In this document: positions 43,908 to 53,900 of the stretch, in pieces
How the letters are laid out: the number at the start of each line of letters is the position of its first letter
Numbering within the stretch: the first letter of the stretch is position 1
Source of the DNA: JBGPLJ01 sp963826145
Lineage (GTDB): Bacteria; Pseudomonadota; Gammaproteobacteria; Steroidobacterales; Steroidobacteraceae
Direction: 5' to 3'
DNA: 64,000 nucleotides
Assembly: GCA_963826145.1 (NCBI GenBank)
Contig: CAWGVW010000002.1
Coordinates: forward strand, 992,001 to 1,056,000
Translations under genes and position numbers: made by a program
The notes under the pieces: model-generated
Seen by the model: the letters and a program-made list of their open reading frames with translations, nothing else
Told to the model about the DNA's origin: nothing
The model's database searches: none

Positions 43908-44360
43908 ATGTCAACCCAGTTGGAACCCATTGTGGAAAGGCTGCTCGCCGAGGCGCTCGCCGCCTGGCGGGCCTTTATGAACGGCGATGGCAAACCGGCC
44001 GCCGAGCTGATGTCCCACACGCCGGACTTTACGATCTTCGGCCCATTCGGTGCGACACCACCGTCTGGTTGGACCGAGATGTCCGCAAAAATGCAGGCCG
44101 CGGTCGCAGCACAATTTCAGGGCGGCACGGTTGCGATCGAACTCGTGCAAGCCTACGTCGCGGACGACATCATCGTTCTCGCCATGATTGAGCGTGCCGC
44201 GGTGAACTTCCGCGGACTGGAGGGTACTCGCCGCTGGGAACTGCGCGCGACGCAGGTCTATCGCCGAGAAGCCACGCATTGGAAGGTCGTGCATCGGCAC
44301 GCGGATCCACTGATCACACCACGGAATCTCGAACAAACCCTGCAACTTCTGCCACATTGA
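43908..44360 (+). CDS. SnoaL-like / DUF4440 NTF2-fold protein
   Basis: This protein of about 150 residues from ATG 43908 has a GGAGG site at 43899-43903; ATG 43887 is less likely. LAEALAAWRAFMNGDGKPAAELMSHTPDFTIFGPFGATPPSGWTEMSAKMQAAVAAQFQGGTVAIELVQAYVADDIIVLAMIERAAVNFRGLEGTRRWELRATQVYRREATHWKVVHRHADPL matches SnoaL-type proteins acting on small cyclic compounds. No signal peptide is present. It starts 37 bases after the tRNA and probably shares a transcript with the next gene. Confidence 0.87.
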   Translation: MSTQLEPIVERLLAEALAAWRAFMNGDGKPAAELMSHTPDFTIFGPFGATPPSGWTEMSAKMQAAVAAQFQGGTVAIELVQAYVADDIIVLAMIERAAVNFRGLEGTRRWELRATQVYRREATHWKVVHRHADPLITPRNLEQTLQLLPH

Positions 44361-44373
44361 GGGGAGACGAGCC

Positions 44374-45870
44374 ATGGCCGGTCACAAACTAACGCGCCGA
44401 CACACGTTGGAGTTGATGGCAGGGGCCGGTGCGGCGCTCCTGACGCGAGGCGCACTTCCGGCGACGGCAACAGCCGCGACGGCCGAATCCAGTCGAAGCC
44501 TTTCTGCGCTACAGAAGGCGATCCAGGGCTCCGTCATCGCGAGGGGCAGCGCCGACTACGAGCGGACGCGGCAGGCAATGGTGTGGAACAAGCGCGTGGC
44601 GGAAGCACGAGCACCGGATGCAATCGTGCAGGTCGCCTCGGCGCGGGATGTCGTCGCATCCGTCAAATTCGCGCGCGAGCATGGACTAAAAGTGGCCATT
44701 CGCGGCAGCGGCCACCACTACCATGGCGCCGCGCTGCGCGATGGCGGTCTTCTGCTCGATCTGTCTCGTCTCAAAGCCATCGACATCGATGCGCAGCATC
44801 GCCGCGCTTCCGTGCAGCCGGCAGTCAAGGGCGGTGACTTCGCCACGGCCCTGGCTCCGCATGGTCTCGCGTTTCCAGTGGGTCATTGCTCGGACGTCGG
44901 AATGGGCGGCTATATGCTCAACGGTGGCGTCGGCTGGAACTTTGGGGAATGGGGTGTTGCCTGCATGAGCGTCACCGGCATCGAGATGGTGACCGCGGCG
45001 GGTGAACTCCTGTACGCAGACGAGAAGCACAACACCGATCTCCTATGGGCGGCTCGCGGAGCAGGGCCCGGCTTTTTCGCGGTCGTTACGCGCTACGACG
45101 TCGTTCTTCATGCTTCGCGCCCGGCGATCCGGAGCTATGCGCTCACATTCGATTTGCAGTCTGCGCCGCAGGTCGGCAAGTGGCTCTCTCAAGCGATCCG
45201 CTCGGTTCATCCGACGGTGGAAGTCATCTGTACGCTTGGGCCGATCGACGCGACCGGGACGCCGTTCATCATCGTCTCCGCGATCGCCTTCGCTTCGTCA
45301 CAGGCCGAAGCAACGGCGCGAATCGCGTCGCTTAAATCCTTGCCAAAGGGAACGACGCTTGTCGGCCAGCCCATCGATGAACCGTCCACTTTCAAGGATC
45401 TTCTGCAGCTGGTCGATACTGGATTTCCCGACAACAAGCGCATGGCAGGCGATTCGCTCTGGTCCGAGGCGCCGATGGGTGATTTGATCGCAGCGGTTCA
45501 ACATCTGGCACCGGGCGCGCCGCCAGCGCCTTCGGCAATAGCCCTCGTGTCGTTGGGTAGCGGCGCGCTGCCGTCTCTGATCCCGTCATCTGATAAGGCC
45601 GCGCTGTCCAAGGGCGCCGTCAGCTCCATCGGGGCATATGCGTTTTGGGACGACCCGGCACAGGACAATGCAGGTCGTGCGTGGGTGCGTTCCGTCATCC
45701 GCGCAGCTGAGCCCTACGGTGCCGGGAGTTACATCGGCGAGGCGGATCTGTCGGTGAGTGCGGACCGCGCGCGCAACTGCTTTGCCCCTGCGGCTTGGGA
45801 CAGGCTCGTCGCACTCAAGAAAAAGTTCGATCCCGATGATCTGTTCTTTTCGTACCTGACTGAAGCGTGA
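44374..45870 (+). CDS. FAD-linked oxidase (PCMH/BBE type), Tat-exported
   Basis: This 498-residue protein has a Tat-like signal (LTRRHTLELMAGAGAALLTRG). FAD-domain features are VAIRGSGHHYHGAALRDGGLLLDLSRL, with the His of the flavin link, FPVGHCSDVGMGGYMLNGGVGWNFG, with Cys in GHC as the possible second covalent site, and LLWAARGAGPGFFAVVTRYDV. The C-terminus WDRLVALKKKFDPDDLFFSY is the BBE-type ending. It is the same broad family as the enzyme at 30130 but clearly diverged. The substrate is unknown. Confidence 0.92.
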   Translation: MAGHKLTRRHTLELMAGAGAALLTRGALPATATAATAESSRSLSALQKAIQGSVIARGSADYERTRQAMVWNKRVAEARAPDAIVQVASARDVVASVKFAREHGLKVAIRGSGHHYHGAALRDGGLLLDLSRLKAIDIDAQHRRASVQPAVKGGDFATALAPHGLAFPVGHCSDVGMGGYMLNGGVGWNFGEWGVACMSVTGIEMVTAAGELLYADEKHNTDLLWAARGAGPGFFAVVTRYDVVLHASRPAIRSYALTFDLQSAPQVGKWLSQAIRSVHPTVEVICTLGPIDATGTPFIIVSAIAFASSQAEATARIASLKSLPKGTTLVGQPIDEPSTFKDLLQLVDTGFPDNKRMAGDSLWSEAPMGDLIAAVQHLAPGAPPAPSAIALVSLGSGALPSLIPSSDKAALSKGAVSSIGAYAFWDDPAQDNAGRAWVRSVIRAAEPYGAGSYIGEADLSVSADRARNCFAPAAWDRLVALKKKFDPDDLFFSYLTEA

Positions 45871-45878
45871 TTTCCGTG

Positions 45879-46580
45879 ATGCGATACTTTTCCTACTCAG
45901 CCTTGGTACTCCTTAGCGCATGGGCGCCGGCGGCCGAGCTGCAGGCGCCCCCGGCGGTGCCTGTTGCCTATGCGCACACGATCTATCTCGTGCGCCACGG
46001 CTCTTTCGACGACGATCCGAAAGTGGATCCGCTCATCGGCCCGGGCCTCAACACGCTCGGCATCGCCCAGGCGCGGCTCATCGCCGCCCGTTTGCGAGGG
46101 ATGCCGTTTCACTTCGACTCGATGACCTCGAGCACCATGACGCGTGCGCGCGAGACCGCCACCATCATCCACGAGTCGCTCGGCGACGTGATGTTCGGCG
46201 GATCGGCTCGCTTCAGCGAATGCACGCCGCCAGCCTTCCGGAAGTTTCCGGAGGAGACGCCCGAGGAGCAGGCTGCCTGCGCCAAGCGGCTCGATGACGC
46301 GTTTGCGGCGGTGTTCGTGCCGGCGCGCACGGCGTCGCGCAACGATCTCATCGTTGCGCACGGCAATGTCATCCGTTATTTCGTGATGAAGGCGATCAAG
46401 GCCGATACGCGACTATGGCTCGCAATGTCGGTCGCGCATGCAAGCCTCACCGTCATCCGGGTGAAAGCCGACGGCACGATGAGCGTGCTCGCAGTCGGCG
46501 ACGTCGGCCACATTCCACCGAATCTGCAGAGCTGGGGGGACGCCGATCCGCGGCTAGCGACGCCCGCTCTTCACCCGTGA
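45879..46580 (+). CDS. Exported histidine phosphatase family protein
   Basis: This protein of about 233 residues from ATG 45879 (GTG 45867 is possible) has a signal peptide (YSALVLLSAWAPAAEL). The catalytic motif is IYLVRHGSFDDDP with the RHG phosphohistidine. SSTMTRARETATIIHESLG and IVAHGNVIRYFVMKAI supply the other conserved Arg and His. It resembles PGAM5/SixA-like phosphatases located in the periplasm. It is adjacent to the FAD-oxidase gene with a small overlap if the GTG start is used. Confidence 0.88.
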   Translation: MRYFSYSALVLLSAWAPAAELQAPPAVPVAYAHTIYLVRHGSFDDDPKVDPLIGPGLNTLGIAQARLIAARLRGMPFHFDSMTSSTMTRARETATIIHESLGDVMFGGSARFSECTPPAFRKFPEETPEEQAACAKRLDDAFAAVFVPARTASRNDLIVAHGNVIRYFVMKAIKADTRLWLAMSVAHASLTVIRVKADGTMSVLAVGDVGHIPPNLQSWGDADPRLATPALHP

Positions 46581-46593
46581 GCGCGGGCGCCGC

Positions 46594-47004
46594 TCAGGTC
46601 GCATCCTTCTGCCGCATCTCCGCCTTCATGCGCTTGTAGTCGATCGGGCGAATCTCGGTGATCGGGCACGTCTCGCGATCGCCGACGTACACGTTATCGA
46701 ACCGGGTGAGCATCGAAGGGGTGCGCGTTCTGAAGGCGACGGCATTCGCAAAGTTGAGGTTCATGCAGGGCGCGGCGACCGTGAGGAGGTACGCATCGTC
46801 GACGCCGAGGAATATGACGAGGTGGTCGCGGTCGACGCTGTTCCAGCCGTTGATGCCTTTCATCGTGCTGAATTCCGTAACGGGCTCGCCGGCGTAGGGT
46901 TGATAGCGAATGAGCTCCTGCGACACGGCTTCTTGCCGCGGCACGCTGGAGCAGGCGCCCAGTGCGAGCGTCGACAGTAGAAGCAATGTGATCCGGGGAG
47001 TCAT
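46594..47004 (-). CDS. DUF6491-like lipoprotein
   Basis: This 136-residue protein has a lipoprotein signal (ITLLLLSTLALGACSSV). The mature part has FSTMKGINGWNSVDRDHLVIFLGVDDAYLLTVAAPCMNLNFANAVAFRTRTPSMLTRFDNVYVGDRETCPITEIRPIDYKRM, the pattern of a small exported family that I recall as DUF6491, with two cysteines likely to form a disulfide. The start at 47004 (ATG) gives a correct signal; the longer ORF to 47103 is rejected. The function is unknown. Confidence 0.82.
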   Translation of the reverse strand: MTPRITLLLLSTLALGACSSVPRQEAVSQELIRYQPYAGEPVTEFSTMKGINGWNSVDRDHLVIFLGVDDAYLLTVAAPCMNLNFANAVAFRTRTPSMLTRFDNVYVGDRETCPITEIRPIDYKRMKAEMRQKDAT

Positions 47005-47083
47005 GGCCCTTCTCCTTGAGAAGCGAAACTGCAGGGATGCCGTGTCCGTTGGTGCCTGCCAGGCCCAAGAAAGTTCGCGTCGT

Positions 47084-47866
47084 TCAGGCCTCCATGTCAT
47101 CACCGTAATCCCGGTCCGGGTAATCCGTCGCGCCGAGTTTCCAATAGCCGCGGGTCGTGAGCGCTGACCGATCGATCCCGCGCTCCGTCAGCAGGTGGCG
47201 CCGGATGCGACGCATCGCAGCCGCTTCGCAGGCCACATAGATACGGCCACTGCCCGCGGGAAATTGCAGGTCTCGCACCGTCTTTTCAAGGAGTTGGCCC
47301 GCTGCGCGCGCGTCTTCGCCGCGATGGAGCCAGGTGGTCTGCAAGGTCGCGCGCGAGGCGAGAACCTGCTCCTCGCCGCGGTCGATAACTTCGACGATCG
47401 CATGCGCCCGGACCGATGCCGGGAGGACGTCGAGAATCGTACCGATGGCGGGCAGCGCGCTGTCGTCTCCGACCAGGAGAAACCAGTCCGCGGACTCATC
47501 CACGACGTAATTTCGTCCCGGACCGCCGATCATCAGGCGTTGGCCCGCTTGCGCCTGGCTCGCCCAGCTCGACGCCGGACCTTCGCCGTGGATGACGAAG
47601 TCGACGTCGAGTTCGAGTTCGGCGCGATCGTAGCGTCGCGGCGTGTACGTGCGCATGAGCCGGCGCGGCGGTTCCCCTGGAGTCGCGGAAGGTTCAACCG
47701 CAAAGATGACTTTGATGTGTGCGCCGGGCCCGTTCCAGCCGAAGGTTGCAAGCTCAGGTCCGGTGAAAGTCACACGCACCATGTGGGGCGTGAGATTTTG
47801 CACGCGCTTCACTTCGACGGCGCGCGGTGGCGGCCTCGCGGGGCGATGGGCAGGAGCTTCGGTCAT
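47084..47866 (-). CDS. Siderophore-interacting FAD-binding protein (SIP family)
   Basis: This protein of about 260 residues starts at ATG 47866-47864. AVEVKRVQNLTPHMVRVTFTGPELATFGWNGPGAHIKVIF and RRLMRTYTPRRYDRAELELDVDFVIHGEGPASSWASQAQAGQRLMIGGPGRNYVV form the FAD-binding barrel (R-x-Y-T-x-R motif). Then LLVGDDSALPAIGTIL and the C-terminal AACEAAAMRRIRRHLL-like region complete the SIP domain. Such proteins reduce ferric siderophores with NAD(P)H to free iron in the cytoplasm. It overlaps the SDR gene by one base. Confidence 0.92.
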   Translation of the reverse strand: MTEAPAHRPARPPPRAVEVKRVQNLTPHMVRVTFTGPELATFGWNGPGAHIKVIFAVEPSATPGEPPRRLMRTYTPRRYDRAELELDVDFVIHGEGPASSWASQAQAGQRLMIGGPGRNYVVDESADWFLLVGDDSALPAIGTILDVLPASVRAHAIVEVIDRGEEQVLASRATLQTTWLHRGEDARAAGQLLEKTVRDLQFPAGSGRIYVACEAAAMRRIRRHLLTERGIDRSALTTRGYWKLGATDYPDRDYGDDMEA

Positions 47867-48691
47867 CAGTCGTGCACGACGCCGAGGAGGCACCCGCCGT
47901 CGATCGGAATCTCGGCGCCCGTGATGAAGCTCGAAGCGGGCGATGCCAGCAGCAGCGCAAGTCCCTTGATCTCCTCCGTATTGGCCATGCGGCCGACGGG
48001 CACTGTGCTGCCGAACGCCTTCTGCACATCCGCCCGGTGTGCGTGGCCGCCGCCAATGTTCGTGATGAACGGGCCCCGGCGCGATGGCGTTGACCGTCAC
48101 GTTGTACTTCGCCATCTCGAGCGCCATCGCGCGCATGAAATGCGCCGCGCCAGCCTTCGCGGCCATGTAGGCGGAACCGATGCCGGACTCGATCAGGAGT
48201 CCCGCGACCGAGGTCGTCACGATGATGCGGCCGGACTTCTGCGTCTTCATGTGCTTTGCAGCCGCCTTGATCGTCGTGAACACCGAATTGAGATTGGTCT
48301 CGATCACCTTGTCCCAGCGGGCGTCTTCATAGTTCTCGATGGCGCCCTCCGGCACGCGCTTCGTGCGGTCGAGCGTGACGAAGCCCGGGCCGGAATCGAT
48401 GCCGGCGTTCGCAAAGACGACGTCGAGGCGTCCGTAGGCTTTCGCGGCTGCATCGATGGCGGCGATCAGGTCCTTGCGCTTCGTGACGTCGACGACCGCG
48501 CCACTCACGTCCCAGCCTTTGGCGCGCAGGCGCTTGCCTTCCGTTTCGAGGCGCTCGGGGCTGATGTCGAGCATCGTGACGCGCGCGCCGTTTTCCGCGA
48601 GCACTTCCGTGAACGCGAGGCCGAGGCCGCTCGCGCCCCCGGTGACGACGGCGCCAAACCCAAGAACATTAAACATTTCGCTGGCCTTCAT
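47866..48691 (-). pseudogene. SDR family dehydrogenase with a +1 frameshift
   Basis: From the start at 48691 the frame reads GAVVTGGASGLGLAFTEVLAENGARVTMLDISPE with the NAD loop, LDVVFANAGIDSG, IVTTSVAGLLIESGIGSAYMAAKAG (catalytic Ser, Tyr and Lys) and NAIAPGP. The C-terminal part then shifts: removing one base near 48070-48078 (GGGCCCCGG) restores FITNIGGGHAHRADVQKAFGSTVPVGRMANTEEIKGLALLLASPASSFITGAEIPIDGG and a stop at 47866. Unless corrected, the ORF fuses artificially into the SIP gene. Confidence 0.85.
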
Positions 48692-48804
48692 CGGGCGTGC
48701 TCTCTTTGGTTATCCTGCCTGCAGGCGAGGCGGCAGAGTGCCTCAGCATCCACGGCAACGGCAAGCGCAAGCGTGAACAAAAACAAGATTGTCGGGGAAG
48801 TCGC

Positions 48805-50952
48805 ATGCGAATGACAGCTATCCGCCAGGTTACGGCTGCCGCGCTCGTTGTTGGATTGCAGGTCCTCGTTGGCGCGTGCGCACGCCAGCCGGCGGCGACC
48901 GTCGTGGACCAGCAACGTCTGGAAAGCGCGTCCGCCGAAGGGGACAACTGGCTGACCTACGGCCGGGACTACGGCGAGCAGCGCTACAGCCCGCTCGATG
49001 AGATCAATGCCGCGAACGTCGACAAGCTCGGCCTCGCATGGTTCTACGATCTCGACACGCACCGCGGCCAGGAATCCACGCCGATCGAAGTCGATGGCGT
49101 GCTCTATACGACGAGCGCCTGGAGCAAGCTGCAGGCCTTCGACGTCGAGACCGGGAAACTCCTGTGGCAATTCGACCCGAAGGTTCCAGGCGAGACGGGC
49201 GCCAAGGCCTGCTGCGACGTCGTCAATCGCGGCGTCGCGATCTGGAAGCGGAACCTCTACCTCGGCACGCTCGACGGGCGGCTCATTGCCATAGACGCGA
49301 AAACGGGCCAGCCGAAATGGTCGGTTGTCACCGTCGATCAGAGCGAGCGCTACACGATCACGGGCGCGCCGCGTGTCGTGAAGGGCAAGGTCATCATCGG
49401 CAACGGCGGCGCCGAGTTCGGCGTGCGCGGCTACGTTTCCGCCTACGACGCCGACACCGGCAAGCTCGTCTGGCGCTTCTACACTGTGCCGGGCGATCCG
49501 TCGAAGCCGTTCGAAGACCCGATTCTGGAAAAAGCGGCGGCGACCTGGACCGGCGAGTGGTGGAAGGGCGGAGGCGGCGGAACGGTGTGGGATGCTGTCG
49601 CCTACGATCCCAAGCTCGATCTCCTCTACGTCGGCGTCGGTAACGGCAGTCCCTGGAATCAGCGCATTCGCAGTCCCGGCGGCGGCGACAACTGGTTTCT
49701 TTCCTCGATCGTCGCGTTGCGTCCGGACACGGGCGAGTACGTCTGGCATTTCCAGACGACCCCCGGCGAAACCTGGGACTACACGGCGACGCAATCGATC
49801 ATCCTCGCCGACATCAAGATAGGCGATGACGTGCACAAGGTTCTCATGCAGGCGCCGAAGAACGGCTTCTTCTACGTGCTCGATCGCCAGAACGGCGAGT
49901 TCATTTCGGCGAAGAACTACATCGATGTGAACTGGGCGAGCGGCGTCGACCAGGAAACCGGCCGGCCGATCGAAAATCCCGCGGCGCGGTTCTATGCGAC
50001 CGGCAAGCCTTCCATCCAGCAGCCGGGACCGTTCGGCGGCCACAACTGGCAGCCGATGGCCTTCAGCCCCGCCACGGGGCTCGTCTACATTCCCGCGAAC
50101 GACATGAATTTCCCGTACATCGACGACCCGAATTTTGTCAGGCGCAAGCTCGCCGTAAACCTCGGCGTCGACGGCGTGGCGGCTTCTCTTCCGCAGGATG
50201 CCGCCGTCAAGGCGGCGGTCAAAGCGGCGACGCGCGGGCATCTCTCGGCCTGGAGCCCGGTCGAGCAACGGGAGGTGTGGCGCGTCAAGTATCCGAGCCC
50301 GTGGAACGGCGGCGTGCTTGCCACTGCGGGCGGTCTCGTCTTTCAGGGCACGGCGAATGGCGAGTTGCGAGCGTATCGCGCGGACAACGGGCAGCAGCTC
50401 TGGGCGTTCAAAGCGCAGACCGGTGTGATGGCGCCGCCCGTAACCTATCGCGTGAACGGCGTGCAGTACGTGAGCGTTGTCGCCGGCTGGGGCGGCGCGT
50501 TCCCGAGCGTTGCCGGCGAAGTGTCGTGGGTTGCGGGCCGATTACCGAATCGCAGCCGCGTGCTCACGTTCAAACTGGGCGGCATCGCGCAATTGCCGCC
50601 TGTCGAATCGACGGTGGCCGAAGTGCCCGAGCCGCCGCGCTCGACGGCCTCGGCCGCGGTCATCGCGAAGGGCAAGCAGATCTACCACAGCTATTGCTAT
50701 TACTGCCACGGCGACGCGGCCGTGAGCGGCGGCGTCGTGCCGGATCTGCGTCACTCGTCCGTGCTCGGCGATGCGACCGTTTGGACTTCGATCGTGCGCA
50801 AGGGCGCTCTCTCATCGAGCGGCATGGTCGCCTTCGGCGACGAGCTGAGCGCGCGCGATGTGGAAGCGGTCAGGGCTTATGTGATTCATCGGGCGAATGA
50901 GAGCCGGCCGCAGCCCGCTTCCCAGCCACCCAGCGGAAAAACGTCGGAATGA
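48805..50952 (+). CDS. PQQ-dependent alcohol dehydrogenase with C-terminal cytochrome c
   Basis: This protein of about 715 residues from ATG 48805 has a lipoprotein-like signal (VVGLQVLVGACARQ). The eight-bladed propeller shows the typical W-motif repeats (NWLTYGRDYGEQRYSPLDEINAANVDKLGLAW; KLLWQFDPKVPGETGAKACCDVVNRG with the adjacent-cysteine disulfide above PQQ; NWQPMAFSP). The C-terminus has YHSYCYYCHGDAAVSGG, a CxxCH haem site near residue 630. It is therefore a type II quinohaemoprotein oxidising alcohols in the periplasm. Its 3' end overlaps the convergent RND gene by 83 bases. Confidence 0.93.
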   Translation: MRMTAIRQVTAAALVVGLQVLVGACARQPAATVVDQQRLESASAEGDNWLTYGRDYGEQRYSPLDEINAANVDKLGLAWFYDLDTHRGQESTPIEVDGVLYTTSAWSKLQAFDVETGKLLWQFDPKVPGETGAKACCDVVNRGVAIWKRNLYLGTLDGRLIAIDAKTGQPKWSVVTVDQSERYTITGAPRVVKGKVIIGNGGAEFGVRGYVSAYDADTGKLVWRFYTVPGDPSKPFEDPILEKAAATWTGEWWKGGGGGTVWDAVAYDPKLDLLYVGVGNGSPWNQRIRSPGGGDNWFLSSIVALRPDTGEYVWHFQTTPGETWDYTATQSIILADIKIGDDVHKVLMQAPKNGFFYVLDRQNGEFISAKNYIDVNWASGVDQETGRPIENPAARFYATGKPSIQQPGPFGGHNWQPMAFSPATGLVYIPANDMNFPYIDDPNFVRRKLAVNLGVDGVAASLPQDAAVKAAVKAATRGHLSAWSPVEQREVWRVKYPSPWNGGVLATAGGLVFQGTANGELRAYRADNGQQLWAFKAQTGVMAPPVTYRVNGVQYVSVVAGWGGAFPSVAGEVSWVAGRLPNRSRVLTFKLGGIAQLPPVESTVAEVPEPPRSTASAAVIAKGKQIYHSYCYYCHGDAAVSGGVVPDLRHSSVLGDATVWTSIVRKGALSSSGMVAFGDELSARDVEAVRAYVIHRANESRPQPASQPPSGKTSE

Positions 50953-53900
50953 AATAGGTTGCGATGAGCGTCGCCGCGAGCATGCCGCCGATGACGCCCG
51001 TGCCGATGGAGTGACGCGCGGCCGATCCCGCGCCGCGCCCGAGTGCAAGCGGCATCACACCGAAAATAAACGCGAACGACGTCATCACGATCGGACGGAA
51101 GCGCTGGCGGGCTGCCGTTGCGGCGGCCTCGACGGCATCCATGCCCGCGCGCATGTTCTGCGCGGCAAACTCGACAATCAGGATGGCGTTCTTGGCGGAG
51201 AGGCCAATGAGCGTGAGCAAGCCAACCTGGAAGTAGATGTCGTTGTGCTGGCCGCGCGCAAAGACGAGGGCGAGCGCGCCGAGCATGGCAAACGGCACCG
51301 AGAGTACGACGGCGAGCGGCAGCGTCCAGCGCTCGTACTGCGCCGCGAGGACCAGGAACACGACGAGGAGGCCCGCGCCGATCGCGATGAGCGAGGTGTA
51401 GCCGAGCGCCTTTTCCTGATAGGCCGAGCCGGTCCACGCAAGCGTGTAGCCGGGCGGCAGCACGTCGTGTGCAATCTGCTCGATGCGCTTGATCGCGGCG
51501 CCCGAGGAAACTCCCTTCTGCGGGGAGCCCGTCATCTTGATCGCCGGGAAACCGTTGTAGCGGTCGACGAGCTCAGGTCCCGTCTCGAGCACCGGCGTCA
51601 CGAGCGCCGTCAGCGGCACCAGGTCGCCCGAAGCGGAGCGCACCGAAGCGTTGCGCAGGTCATCGAGCCGATCCCGCGCGTCGCCTTCGGCCTGGAGCAG
51701 CACGTGGTAGGTGCGCCCCTCGCGGTTGAAGTCGTTCACGTAGAACGAGCCGAAGGTCGACTGCGTCGCTTCGAAGAGCTGCGTGAGCCCGACGCCCATT
51801 GCAGCGGCCTTGTCGCGGTTGATCTCGAGCCGGATCTGGGGCGTGTTGGCGCTGAAGACGGTGAAGACGCCCGTGACCTTGTCGTCCTTCATCGCCCGCA
51901 TCATGATCTGGAAGACGTAGCCCGCGAGCTGCTTGTAGTCCGCGTTCGTGCGGTTCTGGATGTAGAAATCGAAACCGCCGGTCGTGTTCAGGCCGAAGAT
52001 CGGCGGCAGCACGAAGGAACGCACCATCGCATCTTCGACATTCTTCGCGCCGAATCCCATCACCTTCTGCGAGAAGGCGAGGGCGCTCTGCGATTCCTTC
52101 CGGCGCTCCTTCCAGTCGCGCAGGATGTAGAACTTGATAGCGCTGCTCGAGCGCAGTCCACCGGACAGGAAGTCAAAGCCGACGAGGCTCACGCTGTCCT
52201 TCACGAGCGGGTCCTCGGCCGCCGCGACATCGAGCGTGTGCATCGCCGCCGCGGTGCGCGAGAGCGAAGCCGCGTCCGGCAGGATCGTCACCGCCATCAC
52301 GAAGCCCTGGTCCTCGTCCGGGACGAGCTCGCCCGGGACGATATAGAAGAGCGCGACCGACGCGGCTGAGACGACGAGAAGCGCAATGATGGCGGCCGAG
52401 CCGTGGCGCAGGAGATTTTCGACAACGTGGGAATAGCCTTCGATGCGGCGCGCGAACCAGGCGCTGAACCAGCGCATGAACTCGAATTCCACCTTGTCGT
52501 CCGCGTGCAGCAGGCTTGCGCAGAGCGCGGGCGTCAGCGTCAGCGCAACGAAGCCCGAGATCGCAACGGAAACCGCGATCGTGATCGCGAACTGCTTGTA
52601 CATCACGCCCGTCAGGCCGCCGAGGAAGGCGACCGGCACGAACACCGCGGCGAGCACGAGCACGATGGCGATCACGGGCCCGGTGACCTGCCGCATGGTC
52701 TTTTCGGTCGCGGTGGCCGCGTCGACGTGCTCCTCGTGCATGATGCGCTCGACGTTCTCGAGCACCACGATCGCGTCGTCGACCACGATGCCGATCGCGA
52801 GCACCATGCCGAAGAGCGTCAGCGTATTGATGGAAAAGCCGAGCGCGTACATGCCGGCGAACGCGCCGATGAGCGAAACCGGCACCGCGAGGCTTGGAAT
52901 GAGTGTCGCACGCCAGTTGCCAAGGAAAAGGTAGACGATCGCGAAGACGAGCACGAAGGCGATGCCGAGCGTCTCGACCACTTCCTTGATCGAGATCCGC
53001 ACGAAATCCGTCGAGTCGAAGGGGATTTCGTACTTGAGGCCCTGCGGAAAGTCCGTGGAGATTTGCTGCATGCGCGAGCGCACACCATCCATCGCCTGGA
53101 GCGAATTCGCGCCGGGTTGCAGGAAGATGCCGATCGGCACCGCGGGTTTGCCGTTGAGGAATGTCCGCAGGCCGTAGCTCTCGGCGCCGAGCTCGACGCG
53201 CGCGACATCCTTGATGCGCACGATGGAACCGTCCGCGTCGCGGCGGACGACGATGTCGCCGAACTCCCCGGGCGTGAAGAGCCGGCCGCGCGTCGTCATC
53301 GTGTAGGTGAACTCGACGGGCTTGTCGAGCGGCGGCGCGCCGATGCTGCCCGCCGGCAGCTCGGCATTCTGTGCACGCAGGGCGTCAGCGACGTCGGACG
53401 TGGTAAGGCCGAGCGCGTTCAGTTTCTGGGCATTGAGCCAGATGCGCATTGCATAGGATTGCGCGTTGAAGAGCCGCGCGCTGCCGACGCCCGGCACGCG
53501 CTGCAGTTCCTCGACGATGTTGCGCGCGGCGAAGTTCGCGACGTAGATGCTGTTATAGCGGGTGCTGTCGCCCGCGAGCGTGACGAGGCCGAGAATGCCA
53601 GTCTGCGACTTGGCGGCCAGGACGCCGAGCCGGCGCACCTCTTCAGGCAACTGCGGCAGCGCCGCCTGTACGCGGTTATTGACCTCGATGAGCGCCTGGT
53701 CGGGATTGGTACCGACCTCGAATGTCACGTTGACCGTGACGTTGCCGCTCGAACTCGCGGACGAGGACATGTAGATCATGCCGACGGCGCCGTTGATCTG
53801 CTGTTCGAGGGGCGAGGCCACGGCTTCGGCGATGACTTCCGCGCTCGCGCCCGGATAGCTCGCGTTCACCTGAATCGTCGGCGGCAGGATGTTCGGGTAC

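Noticed and set aside
47084..48691. A single SDR-SIP fusion protein of 535 residues
   Set aside because: The SDR part loses its conserved C-terminus at a one-base insertion. Correcting it gives two normal genes with a one-base overlap, so the fusion is an artefact.
47195..48814. 539-residue ORF on the + strand opposite the SIP and SDR genes
   Set aside because: Composition is typical of an antisense shadow; the minus-strand frames carry clear FAD and NAD motifs.
48688..50268. 526-residue minus-strand ORF opposite the PQQ dehydrogenase
   Set aside because: No motif is present, and the + strand shows PQQ and haem-binding signatures.
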